DNA of 64,000 bases. It comes from CAG-552 sp964516925. GTDB lineage: Bacteria; Bacillota; Clostridia; Christensenellales; Pumilibacteraceae. The notes under the pieces are model-generated. The model saw nothing but the letters and a program-made list of their open reading frames with translations, was not told the DNA's origin and made no database searches. This document shows positions 52,201-59,447 of the stretch, piece after piece. How positions within the stretch are numbered: the stretch's first letter is position 1; every line of letters begins with the position of its first letter. The stretch is from the NCBI GenBank assembly GCA_964516925.1, contig CAZEXL010000004.1:1-64000 (forward strand), written 5' to 3'. A program made the position numbers and the translations under genes.

Positions 52201-54392
52201 AAGATATTAGCGCTATTTTAAGCGGAGTAGAAGAGCTTGCTCACTTTGCGTTTGCAGGCAACGCTTCGGTAAAGAGCGTAGACCTTAGCAACGTCAAGAA
52301 GATGGGCATCGGCGTGTTCTCCGAATGCGTAAATCTTGAATCCGTAACTATTCCCAGTACGTTTACCGAGATACCCGACGAAACGTTCTACGGCTGTGAA
52401 AAGCTTACCGACGTAATAATCGACTCGAATAACTCTATTGAAAGAATCGGCTTGTACGCATTCTTCGAAACGGGCATTACCGGATTAAGCAACATTTTGT
52501 ATTATAACAACAAGACGTTAACCGAAGTGGCAGAAGGTGCGTTTGCATATTCTAAGATTAAGGCAGTTTCGGTTCCTCAAAAAGTCGACACTATCGCAGA
52601 CGATACGTTCTACGGCTGCGAAGACCTTAAGACCATATCTTTCGGTAACACCAACCGCAGAAAGCACATCGGCGAAAGAGCGTTCACTCAAAGCGGACTT
52701 ACTTCTATAAGCGGTAAGTACATCGTATCGGTCGGCAGTGCGGCGTTCGCATACTGCGACAGCCTCGTTACCGTAGATCTTCCGGGCGTTGAAACCATCG
52801 GCGACTACGCATTCTTTGCTTCGGCAGAGCAGGGCGTCGACGGAATCGAAAGCGAAGGCAAGATCGCAACGATCGACATCTCTTCCGTAAAGACTATCGG
52901 CGACTACGCATTCTCCTTCCAGACCAAGCTTGCTTCCGAGCAAGGCTCCGAGGACGAAAAGGGCATGCTTGTTCTTAATTCCATAAAGAGCATCGGCGAT
53001 TACGCGTTCTACGGTTGCGAAGATCTTAACATCGTTCAAACCGGTACTAGCGTAGAAAGCCTCGGCGAATACGTATTTGCAGAATCCGGAATCTTCGCGT
53101 TCTATCAAGATATCAACATTGCTTCGTACGGCAGAGCAAATATTCCCGAAAGCATGACCGCAGTCGATCCTACTTCGTTTGCGTCTACCGACATCATTGA
53201 GTACTACGTAAGCGGAACCACCGATTACTTCACCGACGATACCGGCGTGCTTTATCGCAACGTACCGGCAGGCGGATACGAGCTCGTAGCCTTCCCCGGC
53301 AACAATTGGGACAGCATGGAGTACACCGTTCTTGACGGAACCGTTCGTATCGGCGCATATGCGTTTGCGTACAGCGAATATATTACCAGAGTAAATATTC
53401 CTTCCAGCGTAAAGGCAATCGGAGACTGTGCGTTCTACGCATCTTCGGTAAGAATATTCAACTTCAATACTCTCGTAGCTCCCGAACTCGAGGCAGGCTA
53501 TCAGAAGTACGAAGGCGACAGCGATATTTACTTCTGGCAGATTTACAACAACTTCTATATGCCGTTCACCTATTCCAACGGAACGTACAACGGTTATAAG
53601 TACAACCCGATTCGTCTTAAGAACGAAGACGACGACCTGATAACTTTGGAAGACGGTTCGACGCTTCAAAATACTGCGTACACTGCGGCTGCTCATACCG
53701 AAAGCCTTAGCAACAACTGGTACGGTATCATGATTTGCCGTCCTAGCAACGCTACCGGATTCGATAACTTCATTTGGAGCAACTATTTCGACAGCGAAAT
53801 GCTCCTTGCCGAACTTATCGAAGACACGACCATCGAAGCTATGGAATATATAAGAGCGTTGCCTGCGGCTAGCGAAATCACCAAGGCTCATCAGTCGCAA
53901 ATCGAACGTGCTCGCAACGAGTATGATATGCTCAGCAGCGACCAGCAAAGAGCGTTCGTTCGCGAAGCAGGACTTGTAACCGTACTGGAAGAAGCAGAAA
54001 AAGCATATGCGGCTTTGGCTACCACCGCTCAAACGGAATGCGACAAAGTAGTAGAGCTTATCGCAGCGCTTCCGTCCTCTACCGAGATTACCCTTGACAA
54101 CAAGGCAGCGGTAGTTGCGGCTCGCGAAGCTTACAACGCATTGTCCGCTTCCGCTAAGACGATTATGGACGCTAACACCATCGCTATGGATAAGCTTACC
54201 GCGTGCGAAGCTCGTATCGCTCAGCTTGAAAGCGGCGACACGGACAGCGACAAGGACGGCGAAAGCTGCGGTACTGTTGCGTTCGGCGGCGGATTCGGCG
54301 GCGGAACCGGACTTATGATCGGACTTATCACCGCAATGCTTGCTTGCCTTGCAATAGTGTTTTTCGGAAAGAAAAAGGCTATGCAAAAATAA
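46287..54392 (+). CDS. Giant cell-surface subtilisin-like peptidase with leucine-rich repeats
   Basis: A 2701-residue secreted protease. An N-terminal signal peptide (residues 1-28) precedes a prodomain-like stretch. The S8 triad is complete: Asp219 (VAVLDTGLDWEH), His316 (SHGTHVSG) and Ser688 (GTSMACPNTAG). A protease-associated domain is inserted at about 540-625, as in lactococcal and C5a-type peptidases. Calcium-type loops are seen near 333 (DNNGNGVFDEG) and 717 (DLNGDGKVSGSDE). After several beta-sandwich regions, BspA-type leucine-rich repeats fill about 1550-2395 (many copies of IGDYAFxxC-like units). Two FIVAR-like helical repeats follow (about 2510-2650). The C-terminus has SCGTVAFGGGFGGG, a hydrophobic helix and a FGKKKAMQK tail, without LPxTG. 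It probably stays on the cell wall and digests host or dietary protein. Ribosome site aaggagg. Confidence 0.93.
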   Translation: MKRKNLKMRIASLVVFLLVGVMGITAAASSFLWKSSTSGTSVSTNSAIQATQSDTSLAADINADYLKSETISKTDRIGMIIEMEETTLIDIYNANPGKYESFTDYRLSAEGKAAAENLINKQNAVYNKIARQADVELLCNYVNAMNAFAIEITYGDWDLIETVATKAKVANVTVSERYYEPEATVVTNTVAAYDTGIFDSTTAIEMGIAGQGTIVAVLDTGLDWEHVAFDPNHELFNLEEQKKNGTLKITREFVQELIDNGLLAASNGSTRTDGEELFTPTDHLVVDEVYKNEKVPFAFDYSDMDPETNTHVANSHGTHVSGIIAGHSDTPFIDNNGNGVFDEGIDEYYYDDEDKQITGITGVAPQAQLAAFKVFGDGTGGADSYAIYAAIEDCITLGVDVINMSLGGDCGFQDETQSKDSIFSIYQKLEDTGISLVVAAGNSYSSSFSSHAGLNLTSNPDSGLISTPGSYDNAFTVASMEGVKSPYLLAVDKNGNELGAAYFLDSTDMGGDKYDFIGELRAAVESKGLTQYIQEDGSLKIPYVTISGVGNSSNYAGKDVRNKIALVSRGEINFEDKVNEAANNGAVAIVVFNNASGVIRMSVGDNPGIPSCSIMMDAAFAIKGQDSNGGAYFIIDEDNEAGPFISEFSSLGPLPNLVLKPDITAHGGEIYSAIPGGETAYDRMSGTSMACPNTAGVVALLRQYMSQPDVAAKFGIDLNGDGKVSGSDELNKMEARIYQLLQSTATIVKNEDGNPYSPRKQGAGLADLESTLATEQYLYVVDEEGNEGERTKIELFDDPEKTGVYELEFYVKNAGATEQQYNIDAYVMTEGVSADGKTVSERAHILTDNIRVLKVDGEEKSLSDAIVVPANSSVKITYTVTLGDKDREWLTKFENGMYIEGFVCLTNKDANGCNLNIPYLAFYGDWSEAPIFDYDLYETSKDLNDDNIDDDDKRYSNTQPTQLIGKIMENGAEYSIPLGWFPFYVPDEFESLTPDAKEDYCSITYDSDTGACGIFCVGGYLRNAKKVFWILTDATTGDVIKEGTYYGARKGQGTGSTGGAWIELDLGTDLDLANNRRYNMAVYPVLDWHSEDFTCIQDVIDYNEAYNEANPEKTRRYCWDSDFWVDTEAPYLSDVQIRIERDKNDNATYSIDFYLTDNHYMSAFGFSAYNPDTYAYESIYSDAGMYPVASERNSTTCVTFDITDMWDQISDGVMYRNSHTDVEVAWHPELSTYLTQFQIRLVDYAFNTAYFVVDVYELMESLTSVSFGDIGNYTTYTNSADKNDTVKVMTSYNKDISTDKNGNQIAVNSITIVPGQKVELMKAVIAKPSTAWREDFKFSIAGGNTSILKVDEETGEIYALPGLESDGPEYVTVRIESRVNSNVYCDLQVRVLTDSEVAKYKINTSRMQAVSTVNSLTVADVYYKDFSAGEVYYLEIETNPWYVDVDMYDAQNNPDGEYFIKWSTGNANIATVEAVEGYPLYAKVTANDGYYDDNGEYVKNYAAMVIINAVLCQYSDRGNNTDANGRKYRETYYSTQFYANVLQEFVVEGSTLNEYHGTPDNGVVIIPDNLGIKTLAGNLFYERTDITEIHFNEGLETIGYATCAYMPYLQKVVFSSTIHTVSDYAFAASMKISDDGPVTRLTVVDTTACTRPIQAGRLAFAMQRYIGINAAKSYIYDWGDDDNNRNKIVLLKEGDEDYGKFDMSVFRTADEYAFYDCMFLTDIDLSGLRMTSTCSFYGLGRGLYKYFGTFANVKFGEHTALGDATFAAAAIGEVELPMQRIGYQSFFGYTKTLAGETEEDDEVEGVYMGELRKVTFTADDVVIEEGAFLFASVEEVEFKGSVEFIGNAAFAYTKLTSIKFAEGKKVKEIGVQAFYGTPLESIKLPAGLEVLGNGAFSECTKLTKVEFDKDCLLTELGATDISNVATSPFYGCNNLAEFSVDEGNEFFCSENGIIYNADKTAIVNVPVAKKIEDISAILSGVEELAHFAFAGNASVKSVDLSNVKKMGIGVFSECVNLESVTIPSTFTEIPDETFYGCEKLTDVIIDSNNSIERIGLYAFFETGITGLSNILYYNNKTLTEVAEGAFAYSKIKAVSVPQKVDTIADDTFYGCEDLKTISFGNTNRRKHIGERAFTQSGLTSISGKYIVSVGSAAFAYCDSLVTVDLPGVETIGDYAFFASAEQGVDGIESEGKIATIDISSVKTIGDYAFSFQTKLASEQGSEDEKGMLVLNSIKSIGDYAFYGCEDLNIVQTGTSVESLGEYVFAESGIFAFYQDINIASYGRANIPESMTAVDPTSFASTDIIEYYVSGTTDYFTDDTGVLYRNVPAGGYELVAFPGNNWDSMEYTVLDGTVRIGAYAFAYSEYITRVNIPSSVKAIGDCAFYASSVRIFNFNTLVAPELEAGYQKYEGDSDIYFWQIYNNFYMPFTYSNGTYNGYKYNPIRLKNEDDDLITLEDGSTLQNTAYTAAAHTESLSNNWYGIMICRPSNATGFDNFIWSNYFDSEMLLAELIEDTTIEAMEYIRALPAASEITKAHQSQIERARNEYDMLSSDQQRAFVREAGLVTVLEEAEKAYAALATTAQTECDKVVELIAALPSSTEITLDNKAAVVAAREAYNALSASAKTIMDANTIAMDKLTACEARIAQLESGDTDSDKDGESCGTVAFGGGFGGGTGLMIGLITAMLACLAIVFFGKKKAMQK

Positions 54393-54418
54393 GCAACGCA
54401 AATAACCCGATATAATCG

Positions 54419-54454
54419 AAAAAAGGATAGTGAGTAAAATCGCTATCCTTTTTG
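54419..54454 (+). terminator. Terminator of the S8 peptidase gene
   Basis: Stem aaaggatag(t)ga / tc(g)ctatccttt with loop gtaaaa and T run; the same loop occurs after gcvPB. Confidence 0.87.
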
Positions 54455-54574
54455 TTAATTTAATTTCGCGATAAGTTAAACTTATGCGAGCGGTTTTTAA
54501 AAAGCGATAAGCGCGATATAAGTCTTTATCCGCCGAATTGTAAAAAAAATTTTGGCAAAAAACGATAAAATTGC

Positions 54575-54603
54575 TTGCCTAACGCGAGCAAGTGTGGTAT
54601 AAT
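54575..54603 (+). promoter_or_regulatory. Promoter of rpsF-ssb-rpsR
   Basis: TTGCCT (54575-54580), 17-bp spacer ending tgtgg, TATAAT (54598-54603). The leader has a hairpin actccc / gggagt (54627-54642), which could be the S6-S18 autoregulatory site; I cannot confirm this. Confidence 0.82.
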
Positions 54604-54667
54604 TGCTTAGCTATAAAGCAATCCTTACTCCCCAAAAGGGAGTCTAACGACCAAAAGGAGGTGGAAT

Positions 54668-54952
54668 ATGAAGAAGTACGAAGTTCTGTATATTCTTGCC
54701 GCAAATCTTGACGAAGCAACCCGCGACGGTTTTATCGCAAGATTCGAAAATCTTGTTACCGCTAACGGTGGCGAAGCTACCGTATCCAAGTGGGGCATGC
54801 GTAAGCTTGCTTACGAAGTTGCATACAAGACCGAAGGCTTTTATGTACTTATGGAGTTCACGGCAAATCCCGATCTTCCGCTTGAAATCGAGCGTCAGAT
54901 GCGCATTGCCAAGGACGAAATCTTACGCTTTATGATTACGTCTAAAGAGTAA
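54668..54952 (+). CDS. rpsF: Ribosomal protein S6
   Basis: A 94-residue 30S protein that pairs with S18 on the central domain of 16S rRNA. KYEVLYILAANLDEATRDG, WGMRKLAYEV (as in S6 WGkrkLAYeI) and the ending DEILRFMITSKE are diagnostic. A very strong aaaggaggt site precedes the ATG. First gene of the conserved rpsF-ssb-rpsR operon. Confidence 0.97.
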   Translation: MKKYEVLYILAANLDEATRDGFIARFENLVTANGGEATVSKWGMRKLAYEVAYKTEGFYVLMEFTANPDLPLEIERQMRIAKDEILRFMITSKE

Positions 54953-54982
54953 ATCTACAGTAAATTACAACAGAGGTGAGTT

Positions 54983-55396
54983 ATGAATAAATGCATTTTG
55001 GTGGGTAATCTTACCCGCGATCCCGAACATACCACAACGCCCAACGGAATTTCCGTGTGCAGATTTTCCATTGCTGTAAATCGCAACTACTCAAACAGCA
55101 ACGGCGAACGCGAGGCGGATTTCATTAATATCGTTACGTGGCGCGGTCTTGCCGACAACTGCGGCAAGTATCTGCAAAAAGGCAACAAGGTTGCGGTATG
55201 CGGAGCAATTCAAACTCGCACGTACGAGGATAAGGAAGGCAACAAGCGTTATGCTACCGAAGTCGTTGCCGACGACGTAGAGTTCCTTACTCCCAAAAAC
55301 AGTGACGCCGCTGCGTCGGCGCCCGCAACGAGATCGGCAAGCAAAAAGGTTATGGAGCTAGAGCCTATCGACGATTCCGACCAGTTGCCGTTCTAA
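54983..55396 (+). CDS. ssb: Single-stranded DNA-binding protein
   Basis: A 137-residue SSB tetramer subunit. The OB fold occupies residues 1-105 (MNKCILVGNLTRDPEHTTTP, FSIAVNRNYSN, FINIVTWRGLADNCGKYL). The linker is short. The acidic C-terminal tail IDDSDQLPF, which binds partner proteins, is intact although its spacing differs a little from the usual DDDLPF. Ribosome site gaggtgag. Confidence 0.97.
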   Translation: MNKCILVGNLTRDPEHTTTPNGISVCRFSIAVNRNYSNSNGEREADFINIVTWRGLADNCGKYLQKGNKVAVCGAIQTRTYEDKEGNKRYATEVVADDVEFLTPKNSDAAASAPATRSASKKVMELEPIDDSDQLPF

Positions 55397-55451
55397 TCGT
55401 TAGGTTATTTATAAGCCTAACGTTCCAAATTAAATTAAGGAGATATCAGTC

Positions 55452-55724
55452 ATGGATAAAAAGATGCCTAACAAAGCCGCAGAAGGCGACGATAAGGTAA
55501 AAAAGGCTAAGCGTGTCCAAAAGAAGAAAGTTTGTCAATTTTGCGTAGACAAAGTTGAAAGCATCGACTACAAGGACGTAACCAAGCTTCGCCGTTACGT
55601 TACGGAAAAGGGCAAAATAATTCCACGCCGCATTTCGGGCGTATGCGCAATGCATCAAAGGGAATTGACCACGGCGATCAAGCGCGCAAGATACATGGTG
55701 CTTTTGCCGTTCAAAGCAGAATAA
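55452..55724 (+). CDS. rpsR: Ribosomal protein S18
   Basis: A 90-residue 30S protein. VCQFCVDKVESIDYKDV, LRRYVTEKGKIIPRRISG and RELTTAIKRARYMVLLPF are typical of S18. The single FCV-type cysteines (Cys35, Cys38 region) are retained, so this is the zinc-capable form. An intrinsic terminator follows 10 bp after the stop. Confidence 0.97.
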   Translation: MDKKMPNKAAEGDDKVKKAKRVQKKKVCQFCVDKVESIDYKDVTKLRRYVTEKGKIIPRRISGVCAMHQRELTTAIKRARYMVLLPFKAE

Positions 55725-55734
55725 TCAAGATTTC

Positions 55735-55764
55735 AAAAGGCAGAATACGAAAATTCTGCCTTTT
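55735..55764 (+). terminator. Terminator after rpsR, just before the ABC-F gene
   Basis: Stem aaaaggcagaa / ttctgcctttt with an 8-nt loop, T run ttttgttt. The right arm ends only 5 bp before the GGAGG of the ABC-F gene. Confidence 0.88.
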
Positions 55765-55778
55765 GTTTGGGAGGAGCA

Positions 55779-57350
55779 ATGATTGCAGTTAACGATATAA
55801 GCTTACAATTCGGTAGCCGAGTACTTTTCGATCACGTAAATCTTAAGTTTACTAAAGGTAATTGCTACGGAATTATCGGCGCTAACGGCGCGGGCAAATC
55901 TACGTTTTTGAAAATTTTGTCGGGCGAGCTGGAACCTAACAAGGGTGAAGTGTTAGTGGACAAAAACGAACGTATGAGCATATTGGCGCAAAACCAAAAC
56001 GCTTACGACGATTATACCGTGCTCGAAACCGTTATGTGGGGACATAAGCGCCTTATGCAAATCAAGCTCGAACGCGACGTGTTGTACTCTAAAGAAGATT
56101 TTTCGGATGCCGACGGCGAACGCGCGGCAGAGCTAGAAGGCGAATTTGCAGAACTCAACGGCTACGAAGCCGAATCGGATGCCGAAACGCTTCTTAATCA
56201 GCTCAAAGTTGACGGCTCGCTTTTTTACGAGCTTATGTCAAACGTCGATCCCAAAATAAAGGTAAAGGTATTGCTTGCTCAAAGTCTTTTCGGCAAACCC
56301 GATATTCTTATTTTGGACGAGCCTACCAACAACCTCGACGCAAAGAGCGTGCGTTGGTTGGAAGACTATATTATGGAAATGGAAGACAGCATAATTATTA
56401 TCGTGTCGCACAATCGCCACTTCCTTAATAGAGTTTGCACGCATATTTGCGACGTAGACTTTAAGAAAATAAAGATTTTCGTGGGCAACTACGACTTCTG
56501 GTACGAAAGCTCGCAACTTTTGCTACGTCAAAGCAAAGAACAAAACAAAAAGATAGAGGCGCGTGCGAAGGAATTGCAAGACTTCATCGCTCGTTTCAGC
56601 GCCAACGCAAGCAAATCTAAGCAGGCAACCAGTCGCAAAAAGGAGCTTGAAAAGCTCAAACTCGAGGACATTCAGCCGTCCAGTCGCCGTTATCCGTTTA
56701 TAGAATTCAAGTTCGAACGCGAAATCGGCAACGAAATTTTGGAAGTCGAGGGGCTTACCAAAAAGGGTTTTTTCGAAAACGTGTCCTTCAGGCTTAAACG
56801 CGACGACAAAATCGGATTCGTTTGTCGCAACGGACAAAACGTTTCTATGTTGTTCGATTGCATAATGGGGCTGGAAACTCCCGACGCCGGCACGGTAAAG
56901 TGGGGAAAAACGATTATTCCGACGTATTTGCCGCAAAACTACGACAACTTCTTCGACGGCGTAGACCTTACGCTCGTGCAGTGGATCGACCAATACTCTA
57001 AGGACCACTACGAAGAATATTTGCGCGGCTGGCTTGGAAGAATGCTCTTCTCGGGGCAAGAAGCGCTAAAAAAAGCGTCGGTTATTTCGGGTGGCGAAAA
57101 AGTGCGCTGCATGTTGGCGCGTATGATGCTTCAGGGCGGCAACTTCCTCGTTATGGACGAGCCGACCAATCACCTCGACCTCGAAAGCATAACGGCGCTT
57201 AACAAGGGTATGGTTAACTTTAAGGGCGGAATGTTGTTCGTTTCGCACGACCAGGAAATTATGGAGACGGTTGCCAATCGCATTATAGAAATCGACGGCA
57301 CAAAGGTGTTCGACAAAGATATTACGTACGACGCGTACTTAGAGCTTTAA
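55779..57350 (+). CDS. ABC-F family ATPase
   Basis: A 523-residue soluble protein with two ATPase domains and no membrane segments; ABC-F proteins act on the ribosome, as translation factors or antibiotic-protection factors. Domain 1: Walker A GANGAGKST, signature degenerate (DPKIKVKVLLAQ), Walker B LILDEPTNNLD. The linker (about residues 250-310) is helical and basic. Domain 2: the P-loop is degenerate (CRNGQNVSMLFD in place of G-x-N-G-x-G-K-S/T), while its signature ISGGEKVRCMLAR and Walker B LVMDEPTNHLD are intact. I recall a similar second P-loop change in the YkpA-like subfamily. I start at 55779 (ggagg upstream); four extra codons upstream have no support. Confidence 0.9.
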   Translation: MIAVNDISLQFGSRVLFDHVNLKFTKGNCYGIIGANGAGKSTFLKILSGELEPNKGEVLVDKNERMSILAQNQNAYDDYTVLETVMWGHKRLMQIKLERDVLYSKEDFSDADGERAAELEGEFAELNGYEAESDAETLLNQLKVDGSLFYELMSNVDPKIKVKVLLAQSLFGKPDILILDEPTNNLDAKSVRWLEDYIMEMEDSIIIIVSHNRHFLNRVCTHICDVDFKKIKIFVGNYDFWYESSQLLLRQSKEQNKKIEARAKELQDFIARFSANASKSKQATSRKKELEKLKLEDIQPSSRRYPFIEFKFEREIGNEILEVEGLTKKGFFENVSFRLKRDDKIGFVCRNGQNVSMLFDCIMGLETPDAGTVKWGKTIIPTYLPQNYDNFFDGVDLTLVQWIDQYSKDHYEEYLRGWLGRMLFSGQEALKKASVISGGEKVRCMLARMMLQGGNFLVMDEPTNHLDLESITALNKGMVNFKGGMLFVSHDQEIMETVANRIIEIDGTKVFDKDITYDAYLEL

Positions 57351-57398
57351 TTAGCGAAAACAAACAAATTACACGAAACTGTTTTACGGAGAAAATGT

Positions 57399-58682
57399 AT
57401 GAACAAGACGGATGAAAAATATCAGGCGTTTTTAAGAATTTTAGGCAAAGAGCTCGTGCCTGCGCTCGGTTGTACCGAGCCGATCGCGCTTGCGTATTGT
57501 GGCGCAAAGGCGCGCACAACGCTCGGACGTATGCCCAAAAAGGTGGTTGTTCAGGCAAGCGGCAACATAATTAAAAACGCAAAGAGCGTTATCGTACCGC
57601 ATACTGCCGGCAAAAAGGGTATTGCGGCGGCGGTAGGCATAGGTATTCTTGCAGGCAATGCCGATGGCGAATTGGAAGTTCTAAGCGGAACAACGCCGCA
57701 GCAGACTGCCGCTTTAGACGAGTTTTTAAGCAGTATCGACGTAACCGTCGAGCCGCTTGAAAGTAAAGAAGTGCTTGATATTATAGTCAACGTTTACGAC
57801 GGAAGCGACAGCGCGTCGGTGCGTATTGCCAACAAGCATACCAACGTCGTTCGTATTCAGCGCAACGACCGAGTCCTTTTTGATAAGCCGACTGCTCAGG
57901 CTGTGGACGCGCGCGCAGGCGGCGACTATGCGCTTATGTCGATGAACGACATTTGCGATTTTGCGCTCGCCGTTGATATAAACGACGTAAAAGAAGTTTT
58001 GGATAGGCAAATGGAATACAATTCCGCTGTATCCAAGGAAGGGCTTTCGGGCGACTACGGCTCTAACATAGGCAAGGTGTTGCTTGCCGCTTACGGCAAC
58101 GATATTCACGTACGAGCAAAGGCGGCGGCTGCTGCCGGCAGCGACGCACGCATGAACGGTTGCATAATGCCCGTTATTATCAATTCGGGCAGTGGCAATC
58201 AGGGTATGACCGTTTCGTTGCCCGTTATGGAGTACGCAAAAGAGCTTAATAGTTCTGCCGAGCAGTTGTATCGCGCGCTTACGCTTTCCAATCTTATTGC
58301 GATATACATTAAGTCGGGAATCGGAACGCTTTCGGCGTATTGCGGAGCGGTAAGTGCAGGAGCGGCGGCAGGAGCAGGTATTGCGTATTTGCGCGGAGCG
58401 GGCAAACAGTCCGTTTGTCAAACCGTAGTCAATGCGCTTGCCATTACGTCGGGTATGATTTGCGACGGAGCAAAGGCGTCGTGCGCGGCAAAAATCGCCG
58501 TTGCGGTCGAGGCAGGTTTGCTCGGTTGCGAAATGTGCAAAAGCGGACAAAACTTCCACGGCGGCGACGGAATCGTTTCCGAGGAAATCGAGCAGACCAT
58601 TCGTAACGTAGGCGTGCTCGGCAAGGACGCTATGCGCGAAACCGATAAGGAAATTTTGCATATAATGACGTGTTTCGACTAA
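57399..58682 (+). CDS. L-cysteine desulfidase / serine dehydratase alpha-like Fe-S enzyme
   Basis: A 427-residue member of the UPF0597/YhaM group, related to the alpha subunit of iron-sulfur L-serine dehydratase. It would split cysteine to pyruvate, ammonia and sulfide, or a related amino acid. GCTEPIALAYCGAKAR near the N-terminus and the cysteines in SAYCGAVSAG, GMICDGAKASCAAK and the GLLGCEMC region are candidates for the 4Fe-4S ligands. GSGNQGMTVSLPV is a further family motif. It follows the ABC-F gene by 48 bp with tacggag as ribosome site. Its place after the Thr/Gly operon region is probably coincidence. Confidence 0.87.
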   Translation: MNKTDEKYQAFLRILGKELVPALGCTEPIALAYCGAKARTTLGRMPKKVVVQASGNIIKNAKSVIVPHTAGKKGIAAAVGIGILAGNADGELEVLSGTTPQQTAALDEFLSSIDVTVEPLESKEVLDIIVNVYDGSDSASVRIANKHTNVVRIQRNDRVLFDKPTAQAVDARAGGDYALMSMNDICDFALAVDINDVKEVLDRQMEYNSAVSKEGLSGDYGSNIGKVLLAAYGNDIHVRAKAAAAAGSDARMNGCIMPVIINSGSGNQGMTVSLPVMEYAKELNSSAEQLYRALTLSNLIAIYIKSGIGTLSAYCGAVSAGAAAGAGIAYLRGAGKQSVCQTVVNALAITSGMICDGAKASCAAKIAVAVEAGLLGCEMCKSGQNFHGGDGIVSEEIEQTIRNVGVLGKDAMRETDKEILHIMTCFD

Positions 58683-59080
58683 CTTACTTTTCTTTAGAGA
58701 AAGAAAAGTAAGCAAAAGAAACCTAAGCAGGACTTAAGTTGCAAAAGTAAGCAAAAGAAACCTAAGCAGGACTTAAGTTGCAAAGGTAAGCAAAAGAAAC
58801 TTGAACAAATTCTAAATTACAAGAAGGGTAGTAAGAAATAACTTGCTACCCTTTGTCCATATGCCATTGCGAGTTTGCGTAGCAAACGAGGCAATCTCTC
58901 CGTTAAGCTCCTCCCTCTCGGCAACAGCAGAGGCACTACCATCCAAATCTATTCTCTTAAGCTTCTTTGGCTTACCTTTCTTCACGGAAGAAAGGTAAGT
59001 CGGCGCAATCAAGCCTATTGCTATCTAAATTTATCTCTATCAAGCTTTTTTTGGCTTACCTTGTTTCGCCGAAGAAAGGG
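58682..59080. repeat. Cluster of dispersed intergenic repeats
   Basis: Contains hairpin copies at 58682-58722 and 58970-58999 and a decayed one near 59055-59080; two partial tandem copies of gtaagcaaaagaaacc (58745-58803); and the composite unit atgccattgcgag, aggcaatctctccgtta, aagcttctttgg (58860-58970) followed by a second partial copy. The bases from 59081 to 59317 are AT-rich and show nothing recognisable. Confidence 0.87.
58824..58854 (+). terminator. Terminator after the desulfidase-like gene
   Basis: Stem aagggtagtaag / cttgctaccctt (one mismatch) with loop aaataa, weak T run. Confidence 0.72.
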
Positions 59081-59317
59081 AGGGAACCGCCGAGTTTTGT
59101 GAAAAAACTGCGATTATAAGGAATAAACATTTATTGTAAAATTGTCGGTTTAAACTTTTCAGTCAATTTTTTACAAAAAATCGCGACCAAAAAATAAAAA
59201 AACGCTCGGCACGTACGGACGCTTTTCGACATATTAACACATTAAAATCATAAAAAGTCGGTTATTAAGAAAATTACCGTTTAAATAAAAATACACTAAA
59301 ATTTAACCTAATAATTA

Positions 59318-59347
59318 TTGACAACCGCCGCAACGTTTTGGTATACT
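59318..59347 (+). promoter_or_regulatory. Promoter of the lipoprotein/OppA-like pair
   Basis: TTGACA (59318-59323), 18-bp spacer, TATACT (59342-59347), about 100 bp before the lipoprotein start. Confidence 0.78.
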
Positions 59348-59447
59348 TAGTATGCTTAATATGCAGTTTTGTATGGTGGCGGATAGCATTTGCCATAATA
59401 AAACGGTACTTCGATTAACCGAAGTAAAAATTTTTTTGGAGAATACT

